Shown here one piece after another: positions 1 through 6,426 of a DNA stretch of 8,341 nt. This DNA is from CAYRNC01 sp964425645 (lineage in GTDB: Bacteria > Bacillota > Clostridia > Peptostreptococcales > Anaerovoracaceae). The notes beneath the pieces are model-generated. The model was not told where the DNA came from. It made no database searches and was given only the letters and a program-made list of their open reading frames with translations. The translations under genes and the position numbers were made by a program. The stretch is from positions 1 to 8,341 of the forward strand of contig CAYRNC010000076.1 in the NCBI GenBank assembly GCA_964425645.1, given 5' to 3'. Each line of letters begins with the position of its first letter. Position 1 is the stretch's first letter.

Positions 1-1193
1 TTTGCGGAAAGAATTCCGTGCACCTCATAAATCCTGTCTTTGTTGTCGGACAATGTCTGCTCAGCCTGTTTCAGTTCATTTAAAAGCAAATCGTATTCCC
101 GGCTTTTTTGATGAAATTCTTCCTCTAAATCGATTAAATTTTGGGATATGTCTTCATTATTCCTTCTTTGCTGTTTTTGATTCTCTTCTTCCTGCAACCT
201 TTTTCGCAGCAAAACTTCCAATTCTTCATCCAAGCGTTTGCGGTTGTTTTCAATATTTAAAAGCCTTTCATCAGATATCTGTATTTGATTGTTTAACAAG
301 TTGATATCCTCTGTCAAATCCGCCATCCGCCCCCTTATTTCATCGCTAGACAGATTCAGTTCCATACCTCTTTCCCGATTGATTAAGGCCTCTTTATCCG
401 CAGCCGCTTTTTCTGCTGCTGCCGCTTTAATCTGCTTTGAAAGCTCTTCCATATCCTCTTTTATGTATTTGTTTTTTTTCTCATTCCCCTCAATATTCTT
501 TAAGGTTATATTTATCTGCAGCCTCCTGTACTCATCGCGCAAAGCAATATATTCCGTAGCCTTTACGCTTTCCTCTTTCAGCCTGTCCACCCTCGACTCT
601 ATTTCCCCTATGATGTCGTTAACTCGATCAAGGTTACCTTTTCCGCTCGTAAGTTTACGCTCGGCTTCTTCCTTCCTGCTCCGATATTTTACTATACCCG
701 CCGCCTCTTCAAAAATTTCCCGACGGCTGTCGGGCCTGCCGCTTATGAGATCGGCGATTTTCCCCTGCCCGATGATGGAATAGCCTTCCACGCCTATACC
801 TGTATCCATTATCAGATCCCTGACATCCCGAAGCCTGCAGGAAACCTTATTGATGAAATATTCGCTTTCTCCGGATCGATACATCCGTCTGGTTATAGCC
901 ACCTCGGAATATTCAATCGGTAAAATGCTGTTTGAATTATCGATGGTTAAAGTAACCTCCGCCATCCCTTTGGATTTGCGATTGGCAGTCCCGGAGAATA
1001 TTATCTCCTCCATCTTGCCCCCCCTTAGCATTTTAGGGCTTTGCTCTCCCAAGACCCACCTTATTGCATCAGATATATTACTTTTACCACTGCCGTTAGG
1101 ACCTACGATACAGGTAATTCCATCGTGAAATTCAATGCTCACGGGCTCTGCAAAAGATTTAAAACCCTGAATATCGATCTTCTTAAAATACAC
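1..1193 (-). CDS. smc: Chromosome segregation ATPase SMC, N-terminal part (cut by window edge)
   Basis: SMC forms the ATP-driven condensin core that compacts and separates chromosomes. Reading leftward from a GTG at 1193, the frame stays open for 397 codons to the window edge; family members are about 1,190 residues, so roughly one third is here. The ABC head comes first: an N-terminal motif IDIQGFKSF (6-14), Walker A GPNGSGKSN (31-39), a Q-loop region WVLGEQSP (46-53) and the usual LRGGKMEEIIFSG stretch (56-68), then FEEAAGI near residue 155. From about residue 165 the protein is Lys/Glu-rich heptad-like sequence typical of the first coiled-coil arm. Hinge, second arm, ABC signature and Walker B lie outside. 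The GTG follows the rnc stop by 1 nt, with GAGG (1203-1200) 6 nt upstream, so translation is probably coupled to rnc. I found no in-frame stop or frameshift. Confidence 0.97.
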   Translation of the reverse strand, partial: MYFKKIDIQGFKSFAEPVSIEFHDGITCIVGPNGSGKSNISDAIRWVLGEQSPKMLRGGKMEEIIFSGTANRKSKGMAEVTLTIDNSNSILPIEYSEVAITRRMYRSGESEYFINKVSCRLRDVRDLIMDTGIGVEGYSIIGQGKIADLISGRPDSRREIFEEAAGIVKYRSRKEEAERKLTSGKGNLDRVNDIIGEIESRVDRLKEESVKATEYIALRDEYRRLQINITLKNIEGNEKKNKYIKEDMEELSKQIKAAAAEKAAADKEALINRERGMELNLSSDEIRGRMADLTEDINLLNNQIQISDERLLNIENNRKRLDEELEVLLRKRLQEEENQKQQRRNNEDISQNLIDLEEEFHQKSREYDLLLNELKQAEQTLSDNKDRIYEVHGILSA

Positions 1194-1194
1194 G

Positions 1195-1878
1195 TTATTC
1201 CTCTTTGCTCCTTATCTTTTCCAAAGCAGCCTTTGCCGCATTTTGTTCCGCCTCTTTTTTGGTTTTCCCGTTGCCTTTTCCCAGTTTGATTCCATCGGAC
1301 CACAGACTGGCATAAAACACCTTACTATGATCCGGGCCTTCCTCCTTGTCTATTCGATAGGAAATATCTGCGGCGTCCTGTGCCTGCAATAATTCCTGAA
1401 TTTCCGTCTTAAAATCAAATATGAGCCTTCCCGATAAGGCATCATCTATGATGGTTCCAAAAAAAGACAGAACAACGTTTTTTGCGGCAGCAAACCCCCC
1501 GTCAAGAAAAACCGCTCCAATTACCGCCTCCATAGCATCTGCCGTAACTGAGCCGTGCTGACTTACACCCATCTGTTCCTCACCCCGTCCTAAGGCGAGA
1601 TAAGATCCGATTTTCAGTTTTTTTCCGACCCTTGCCAAGGAGCGCTCGCATACGATCAAAGATCTGAGTCTGGATAAGGCCCCTTCCTCCAAATCAACAT
1701 TATTATAAAGATATTCGCTTACTATCGCCCCTAATACGGCATCACCCAGAAATTCCAGCCTTTCATTGCTGATACATGCACCTTCATTTCGAAAAGAGCT
1801 GTGAGTCAGTGCAGCATTAAGTATCTCGGGATCATTAAAAGAGTAGCCGATTGTATCACTAAAATCCGGATTGTTCAC
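1195..1878 (-). CDS. rnc: Ribonuclease III
   Basis: This is the double-stranded RNA endonuclease that processes rRNA precursors and some mRNAs in the cytoplasm. The 227-residue protein has normal family length. The catalytic domain carries the signature NERLEFLGDAVL (38-49), giving acidic residues Glu39, Glu42 and Asp46, and the second metal-binding pair Asp114 and Glu117 in ADAMEAVIGA. A double-stranded RNA-binding domain follows from about 155 to 223, with GPDHSKVF (181-188) and the basic helix GKTKKEAEQNAAKAAL (204-219). The start is a GTG at 1878, inside the end of plsX (20-nt overlap); a TGA lies in frame three codons upstream, so no longer form is possible. GAGGAAG (1894-1888) is 9 nt upstream. 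smc follows after 1 nt, the same rnc-smc order as in Bacillus. Confidence 0.97.
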   Translation of the reverse strand: MNNPDFSDTIGYSFNDPEILNAALTHSSFRNEGACISNERLEFLGDAVLGAIVSEYLYNNVDLEEGALSRLRSLIVCERSLARVGKKLKIGSYLALGRGEEQMGVSQHGSVTADAMEAVIGAVFLDGGFAAAKNVVLSFFGTIIDDALSGRLIFDFKTEIQELLQAQDAADISYRIDKEEGPDHSKVFYASLWSDGIKLGKGNGKTKKEAEQNAAKAALEKIRSKEE

Positions 1879-2887
1879 TTGTGATCACTTCCTCAAGCTC
1901 GAAGACCGAATCCTGAATAGTCTGGACCACCCTATTTTTGGCATAGGGTATTCCTTTTAAGATTGTATTTTTGACTGCATTGGCTTTGGAGGATCCATGC
2001 ATTTTAACTACTGCACCTTTAACACCTAAAATAGGTGCGCCTCCGTATTCTGAATAGTCGAATTCGCTTTTAAGTTCCCTGAGGCTTCCGGCCAAGAGCA
2101 TGGCACCGAGTTTGTTAAACATGCCTTTTGTCATCTTGTTTTTTACCTGCTTAAAAATGCTCCATGCAAGACCTTCAGTAAGTTTAAGGATGATATTTCC
2201 GACAAAACCATCACAGACAATAACGTCGCAGGCACCTTTACAGACCTCTCTCGCCTCCACATTGCCGATAAAATTGACCGTGCTCCTTTCTAGAAGTGAG
2301 TGGGCGGCTTTGAGCACGGTAGTTCCCTTCGTTTCCTCAGTCCCTATGTTTACTAATCCCACAAGGGGATTTTCTACGCCCAATACTTTCTCCATATATA
2401 TGCTGCCCATGGTCGCAAACTCCAATAGATTGTTAGGTTTACACTCAACATTAGCCCCGGAATCCACAAGTAAAGATACGCTGTTTTTCCCAAGGATAGG
2501 GTAGGTAGCGGCTATAGCCGGTCGATCAATTCCCTGTATCCTGCCTAAAATAAAAAGGGATCCCGCTATAATCGCTCCTGTGTTGCCGGCCGAGATGAAA
2601 AGATCCACATCCTGCGACCGAAGAAACTCAAGACCTTTTACCATAGATGAATCCGTCTTCATTCGAACGGCTCTGACCGGCGTATCTTCATTTGTAATTA
2701 CCTCTGCAGCATGTACAATTTTTATCTGATCAGAACTATATTTATTTTTTTTTAGCTCGTGTTCGATGCGGCCTTCGTCCCCAAAGATGAATATCTCATC
2801 ATCTACGATGTCGGCCGCCTCTACACAACCCTTTACAATTTGTTCGGGGGCATTGTCTCCACCCATTCCGTCGATTGCAATGCGCAT
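1859..2887 (-). CDS. plsX: Phosphate acyltransferase PlsX
   Basis: PlsX converts acyl-ACP plus phosphate to acyl-phosphate, the donor used by PlsY to begin phospholipid synthesis; it is a peripheral membrane enzyme. The 342-residue product is full length. Visible family motifs are DGMGGDNAP (6-14), ISAGNTGA (98-105), VNIGTEETKG (179-188), CDGFVGNIILKLTEG (225-239) and YGGAPILGVKG (281-291). The ATG at 2887 has a strong Shine-Dalgarno site, AAAGGAG (2902-2896), 8 nt upstream. The 3' end overlaps the start of rnc by 20 nt. In Bacillus fabD, fabG and acpP sit between plsX and rnc, and in many bacteria rpmF precedes plsX; neither arrangement is seen here. PlsX needs acyl-ACP, so the ACP gene must lie elsewhere in the genome. 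Confidence 0.97.
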   Translation of the reverse strand: MRIAIDGMGGDNAPEQIVKGCVEAADIVDDEIFIFGDEGRIEHELKKNKYSSDQIKIVHAAEVITNEDTPVRAVRMKTDSSMVKGLEFLRSQDVDLFISAGNTGAIIAGSLFILGRIQGIDRPAIAATYPILGKNSVSLLVDSGANVECKPNNLLEFATMGSIYMEKVLGVENPLVGLVNIGTEETKGTTVLKAAHSLLERSTVNFIGNVEAREVCKGACDVIVCDGFVGNIILKLTEGLAWSIFKQVKNKMTKGMFNKLGAMLLAGSLRELKSEFDYSEYGGAPILGVKGAVVKMHGSSKANAVKNTILKGIPYAKNRVVQTIQDSVFELEEVITSEQSGF

Positions 2888-2895
2888 AGCTTTTG

Positions 2896-2902
2896 CTCCT
2901 TT
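2896..2902 (-). promoter_or_regulatory. Shine-Dalgarno site of plsX
   Basis: The minus strand reads AAAGGAG here, 8 nt before the ATG of plsX. It is the strongest ribosome-binding site in the left half and fixes the plsX start. Confidence 0.7.
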
Positions 2903-2928
2903 ATCTGTATCGATTTTGAATCCCGTTC

Positions 2929-2957
2929 AGTTTATCATACAGATATTGTAATTGCAA
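2929..2957 (-). promoter_or_regulatory. Possible sigma-A promoter for plsX-rnc-smc
   Basis: In the 85-nt gap between the SSB-like gene and plsX, the minus strand shows TTGCAA (2957-2952), a 17-nt spacer and TAAACT (2934-2929), with a TG one base before the -10 element. Both hexamers match consensus at only 4 of 6 positions. It is the best candidate in the gap but weak. I see no terminator here, so read-through from the upstream pair is also possible. Confidence 0.3.
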
Positions 2958-2972
2958 GACAGGCGGATCTGT

Positions 2973-3629
2973 TCAATCTTCTATTTTAACTATGGATACC
3001 TCATAGGCCACCCGAATAAGAAAATTACCCTCTTCATCTTTTTTTCGATACTCCCGGCTCTGTATCCGCCCGCTTATACGAATACAGGTACCTACAGAAA
3101 GGCCGCCTGCATATCCTGCATTGCGGCCCCAGGCTATGCACGGTATGTAGTCAGATTTATTATACATACGATTGACAGCCAACATCATATCGCAAATTTC
3201 CCTGCCGAGGGGGGAAATCCTTCTAATCGGCGCCTTGCAAAGATAGCCTTCCAACTGAACATTGTTTTCATCCTCTTCTCCGTCCTCCGGGTCAAGAAGA
3301 TAAAATTCTCTTGCAAAAACTACAACATTCAGACGGTTTTTTCCCTCCCGGTTTTCATTGTACGTTCTGATTTGCCCGACGATGAATATTCTGTCATCAG
3401 GCTTTGGATTCTGATTCCAGATCAGCCTTTCCGAAACCATTATTCGAATTTCATCCCTGTAGCCGCTTTTTCTTTCAATACCCAGCAAAAAATAATAGAA
3501 AGCTTCTCCGTAAGATTTATGGCTGTATTCCACGGGACAAAGCATAGTTCCTCTCAATTCCGCTACGTTAGTCTCCTGATCGACCTCCAAAGTCACATCC
3601 TCCTTTTTTTTATCAAAGACCGCTATCAT
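2973..3629 (-). CDS. Tandem OB-fold single-stranded DNA-binding-like protein
   Basis: This 218-residue protein appears to contain two SSB-like OB folds. The C-terminal one (about 123-216) follows the bacterial SSB pattern: NNVQLEGYLCKAP (122-134), a central LAVNR-like DMMLAVNRMYNKSDYIPCIAWGR (147-169), and GRIQSREY (187-194). The N-terminal one (about 21-112) is more divergent but has the same layout, with ELRGTML (24-30) and GQIRTYN (85-91). An acidic linker (DPEDGEEDEN, 113-122) joins them. The usual acidic SSB tail ending in DDDIPF is missing; the protein ends in KIED. It therefore probably binds single-stranded nucleic acid but may not recruit partners as housekeeping SSB does. The ATG at 3629 overlaps the upstream deacetylase gene by 17 nt, with AGGAAAG upstream, which suggests cotranscription. 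The exact biological role is unknown to me. Confidence 0.8.
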   Translation of the reverse strand: MIAVFDKKKEDVTLEVDQETNVAELRGTMLCPVEYSHKSYGEAFYYFLLGIERKSGYRDEIRIMVSERLIWNQNPKPDDRIFIVGQIRTYNENREGKNRLNVVVFAREFYLLDPEDGEEDENNVQLEGYLCKAPIRRISPLGREICDMMLAVNRMYNKSDYIPCIAWGRNAGYAGGLSVGTCIRISGRIQSREYRKKDEEGNFLIRVAYEVSIVKIED

Positions 3630-4374
3630 CTATCTGCTTTCCTGTATTGTCAATATGATAGTTTTCCCTGTAAATCAACTCTCCTACGGGTATCACTTTA
3701 TAGCCCTCGTTTATAAGGCCCTCCAATATAAGGGGAAGGTATTCCCTGACATGAGCAGCATTATTATGAAAAAGGACGATTGATCCGGGCTCTGCATTGT
3801 CAAGGACGCGCTTTACTATTTCGTCCGCAGATATATCTTTCCAGTCCAGGCTGTCTACGGACCATTGAATCACCTTATAACCGTCGGTTTCTGCTTCTTC
3901 AATAAGCGTGTTGTTATAGGCGCCAAAGGGGGGCCGAAACAAATCCGGCCTTACGCCCGTCAGCTCTTCTATGGTATCGGCCGCAGTGTTAAGCTCTATT
4001 TGTATTTGATCCGGGGTGAGCTTCGTCATATCAGGATGTGTGGTTGAATGATTTTCAACTTCATGACCCCTTAAATGAATCTCCTTTACATCTTCCGGAT
4101 ATTTCTTTGCCCAGAAGTCTACCAGGAAGAATGTGGTTTTAACTCCGTACTGATCCAATATGTCCAATATGGGTCCAGTATGCTCATTGCCCCATGCTGC
4201 ATCAAAAGATATGGCAAGCTTTTTTTCATCTGTGCCAACCGAATATATTGGTATCTTTCTTCCTTCACCTAACGTGGGAGCGAGGTTGAAGGAAACCAGA
4301 ATCAACCCTATGGACACCAGGGCAATTACAAAAACCAACAGCCATTTTCGCAATGAATTCATTTTTACTCTCAT
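3613..4374 (-). CDS. PdaB-like polysaccharide deacetylase (NodB domain), membrane-anchored
   Basis: The 253-residue product is a carbohydrate esterase family 4 type protein that should remove acetyl groups from a cell-wall polysaccharide outside the membrane. A hydrophobic segment at about 11-31, preceded by Arg/Lys, acts as signal anchor. The NodB motifs are SFDAAWG (56-62), HSTTH (109-113, the two metal-binding His), RPPFGAYN (147-154), VDSLDW (173-178) and IVLFHNN (199-205). Motif 1 keeps the first Asp (58) but has Ala in place of the second Asp that normally binds metal. A changed motif 1 of this type is familiar from the sporulation-linked PdaB branch, which I infer is the closest relative. 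The ATG at 4374 has AAAGG upstream; a second ATG at codon 5 is less well placed. The next gene overlaps its end by 17 nt. Confidence 0.88.
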   Translation of the reverse strand: MRVKMNSLRKWLLVFVIALVSIGLILVSFNLAPTLGEGRKIPIYSVGTDEKKLAISFDAAWGNEHTGPILDILDQYGVKTTFFLVDFWAKKYPEDVKEIHLRGHEVENHSTTHPDMTKLTPDQIQIELNTAADTIEELTGVRPDLFRPPFGAYNNTLIEEAETDGYKVIQWSVDSLDWKDISADEIVKRVLDNAEPGSIVLFHNNAAHVREYLPLILEGLINEGYKVIPVGELIYRENYHIDNTGKQIDDSGL

Positions 4375-4483
4375 AGCGTCCGCCTTTCTTGATTACATTC
4401 TATTCCATGAGAAGAAAGGGTATACCGCCTATATCAATTCAAAAATTAAAAGATAAAAGAAAACGATAATGGCGACCCCTATA

Positions 4484-4492
4484 TGTTATGAT
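4484..4492 (+). promoter_or_regulatory. Possible extended -10 promoter of the LysR gene
   Basis: The plus strand reads TGTTATGAT, an extended -10 element (TG, one base, then TATGAT, 5 of 6 to consensus). The hexamer 17 nt upstream (CGATAA) is a poor -35, as extended -10 promoters can tolerate. It would give a leader of about 65 nt before the TTG start. The 191-nt region 4375-4565 must also hold the promoter of the divergent deacetylase gene, which I could not identify. Confidence 0.3.
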
Positions 4493-4565
4493 ATAAATTG
4501 GTAAAGTTTTTTTGCAATATGGACATGGAAAATGCTTAAAGATCGCATGAAAGGAGTTAATTCTG

Positions 4566-5579
4566 TTGGATTTTCATCAGCTGAAAATATTTATTGAAGT
4601 TGCCCGTCAAAAAAATTTCTCTCGCGCGGCAGAAAAGATTTTTTTATCCCAGCCTACGGTAAGCGCCCATATTAAAGCATTGGAAAATGAAATAGGAACC
4701 CCTCTTTTTGACCGAGACCGACGTGAGCTGCAGCTAACCGATGCCGGAAAAATCCTGTTTCAGTACGGCCGACAGCTGTTGGATTTGGAGAAAAGAGCCG
4801 TCTTTGCCATTCAGCAGGAATACCAAATTATAAAAGGCCACTTGGAATTAGCAGCAAGCAGCATCCCCAGTATATATATTCTTCCGAAGTTAATGAAGAG
4901 TTTCCTGGTAAAATACCCCGAAGTAACTTTTTCTGTAATGCACCGTGATACTCAACAGGTTTTCGAATGCATTAAAGACTGCACTTATGATCTTGGATTT
5001 GTGGGGGAACCGGTCTATCCCGCCGGGATCAGCCAAATCAAACTGCTAAAAGACGATTTGGTATTGGCAGGGCATCCGAAAATCGATTTTCCGCATGAAA
5101 GACTTTCAGAAAAGAAAGGAACGGGCAGCGGGGAAAAAGATAAGCTCGGGCCCGGGCTTTATGAAATCGATTTAAAATCTGAGACAAACATGGAGGCATT
5201 TCTTGATATCCCTTTCATTATGAGGGAGCAGGGCTCCGCCACCCGAATAGTTTTTGAAAACGCCCTTAAAAAATTTTTCGGGAAAAAGGAATTAAAACTG
5301 AAAATAGTTGCATACCTGGAAAACCAGGAAGCCATAAAAGAAGCCGTTAAGGCCGGATTGGGAATGACGGTAATTTCCTATAAAGCCGTTCATGAGGAAT
5401 TGATGGCCGGGCTGTTGAAAGGCTACAAACTTCCCGACCTCAAACTTGAGCGAAATCTTTACCTTATCCATCGTAGCAACTGCGTTTTTTCTCCCCTTTG
5501 CCAGGCTTTTTTGGAACACTGCACAAAAGCGCTTAAGATCGCAGAATTTAATCCTGCTAAAGAGAAACTTCATTTTTAA
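4566..5579 (+). CDS. LysR-type regulator, selenium-metabolism-associated type
   Basis: This 337-residue protein is a LysR-family transcription regulator. The winged helix-turn-helix is clear: residues 1-65 start MDFHQLKIF and include FSRAAEKIFLSQPTVSAHIKAL (18-39) and FDRDRRELQLTDAG (48-61). The effector-binding domain runs from about 92 to 325, with PFIMREQGSATR at 216-227, a stretch shared with the CysL/CysB-like group that senses sulfur compounds. Compared with the usual ~300 residues it carries about 30 extra, a Gly/Lys/Glu-rich insertion around 176-210. The start is TTG, supported by AAGGAG (4551-4556) 9 nt upstream. It faces a selenium gene set and overlaps its last gene tail to tail, so I infer it regulates that set. 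LysR assignment is certain; the selenium link comes from context and resemblance. Confidence 0.88.
   Translation: MDFHQLKIFIEVARQKNFSRAAEKIFLSQPTVSAHIKALENEIGTPLFDRDRRELQLTDAGKILFQYGRQLLDLEKRAVFAIQQEYQIIKGHLELAASSIPSIYILPKLMKSFLVKYPEVTFSVMHRDTQQVFECIKDCTYDLGFVGEPVYPAGISQIKLLKDDLVLAGHPKIDFPHERLSEKKGTGSGEKDKLGPGLYEIDLKSETNMEAFLDIPFIMREQGSATRIVFENALKKFFGKKELKLKIVAYLENQEAIKEAVKAGLGMTVISYKAVHEELMAGLLKGYKLPDLKLERNLYLIHRSNCVFSPLCQAFLEHCTKALKIAEFNPAKEKLHF
5557..5579. other. 23-bp convergent overlap of two coding sequences
   Basis: The last codons and TAA of the LysR gene (plus strand) and the last codons and TAG of the kinase-like gene (minus strand) share the same 23 bp. No terminator hairpin is present, so transcripts from the two strands must run into each other's coding region. 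Confidence 0.9.
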
Positions 5580-6426
5580 GCTCTTTGTCAAGAGCACGTG
5601 GTATTTCCTTGATAATGCCATATATCTGCGTTGCAGGAGTAGGTCTGCCGAAATATCCCGCCAATCGGTTCACTTTGGCCGCTTTAACGGCCGACAATGC
5701 TATGTCCGTCCCAGAATCAATCATAGCCGATACTATTCCTGTAAGAGTATCCCCCGTACCCCCTATCGCCTCAAGTTCTTCTACCATAGGGTTGTCTATA
5801 TTGGCGATAATACCGTTTTTATCTGCTATATAATCAGTTGCTCCCTTAACCAGCAAGTATGAAGCGGCATTGTTATGCAAATATGCCCTTTTAATAAGGT
5901 CCGGAACCGAATTTTCCTCATGCAGTATAAATCCCCTGGTATAGAAAGGATGAGGAGCATTTTCATCGGCAAGATATGCAAGCTCACCGACATCGGGAGT
6001 AAACAAATCAAATAACGGTGCATCCTTGCCCATTTTAGCCACATACATAAACCCGGCATCGGCAATCAGGGTTGGCCTAATCGGCATGCTGTTGACTTTT
6101 GACAGCAACTGCTTGAAAAGATTCACGTCCGGCTGGAAATAATGCAAGGCCAAGGTGTTAAAAGTGATATCCGCAATTTTATCGATCAAATGCTTATAAA
6201 GGAGCCTGCATCCCTCTCCGTTGCCGATGTCGCCGACCAAATAGCAATAAGGATTTGGTCGTCCCATATAATTCAAAGTTTTTACGGCCGCTGCAATCAT
6301 GGCCGGTGTTCCCCGATTAATAGCAATTTCTTCCCCCCCTATAACCACCTGGTCCTCCTTAAGAATAGCTGTGCCGTGAACAAGGGGAAAATCCTTTTGG
6401 GGAACCGTTCCGATTATGCCAAACAT
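5557..6426 (-). CDS. Ribokinase-fold protein like NAD(P)H-hydrate dehydratase (YjeF C-terminal domain), in selenium cluster
   Basis: The 289-residue protein resembles the ADP/ATP-dependent NAD(P)H-hydrate dehydratase domain of the ribokinase superfamily. Evidence is LFTPDVGELAYL (141-152, the usual TPHxGE block), LLVKGATDYIA (191-201) and EAIGGTGDTLTGI (219-231), where Asp226 of GTGD corresponds to the catalytic base. RGTPAMIAAAV (38-48) occupies the place of the GAP-alanine N-terminal helix. The epimerase domain found in fused YjeF proteins is absent. It follows the DUF3343 gene with a 13-nt overlap, and is the last gene of the selenium operon. Its substrate is unknown; metabolite repair is possible, but its place beside selenium genes suggests another ligand. 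The ATG at 6426 has only a poor ribosome site; a GTG at codon 27 (6348) has a strong one. The fold is confident, the function is not. Confidence 0.8.
   Translation of the reverse strand: MFGIIGTVPQKDFPLVHGTAILKEDQVVIGGEEIAINRGTPAMIAAAVKTLNYMGRPNPYCYLVGDIGNGEGCRLLYKHLIDKIADITFNTLALHYFQPDVNLFKQLLSKVNSMPIRPTLIADAGFMYVAKMGKDAPLFDLFTPDVGELAYLADENAPHPFYTRGFILHEENSVPDLIKRAYLHNNAASYLLVKGATDYIADKNGIIANIDNPMVEELEAIGGTGDTLTGIVSAMIDSGTDIALSAVKAAKVNRLAGYFGRPTPATQIYGIIKEIPRALDKELKNEVSL
6354..6360 (-). promoter_or_regulatory. Internal Shine-Dalgarno-like AAGGAGG in the kinase-like gene
   Basis: The minus strand reads AAGGAGG, then 5 nt, then an in-frame GTG at 6348-6346. Starting there would give a 263-residue product beginning just before IGGEEIAINRGTP. 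I keep the ATG at 6426 because the first 26 residues look like folded protein (IIGTVPQKDFPLV) and the ATG overlaps the upstream gene as is common here, but the internal site could make a second, shorter form. Confidence 0.3.

Noticed and set aside
289..783. Plus-strand open frame opposite smc
   Set aside because: Serine/phenylalanine-rich shadow of the Lys/Glu-rich coiled coil on the other strand; smc is continuous throughout.
2888..2972. Terminator or FapR-type operator between the SSB-like gene and plsX
   Set aside because: The only inverted repeat (ACAG-6 nt-CTGT) is too short and has no T-run; the TTGTAATTGCAA near-palindrome does not match the Bacillus FapR site.
2952..3716. A 254-codon open frame on the plus strand opposite the SSB-like gene
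   Set aside because: It is antisense to two well-supported genes, has no recognisable domain, and is rich in residues expected from reading the opposite strand; no ribosome site.
4375..4565. Sporulation sigma factor promoter for the deacetylase gene
   Set aside because: I looked for sigma-E/F/G-like elements on the minus strand and found no pair of hexamers with proper spacing.
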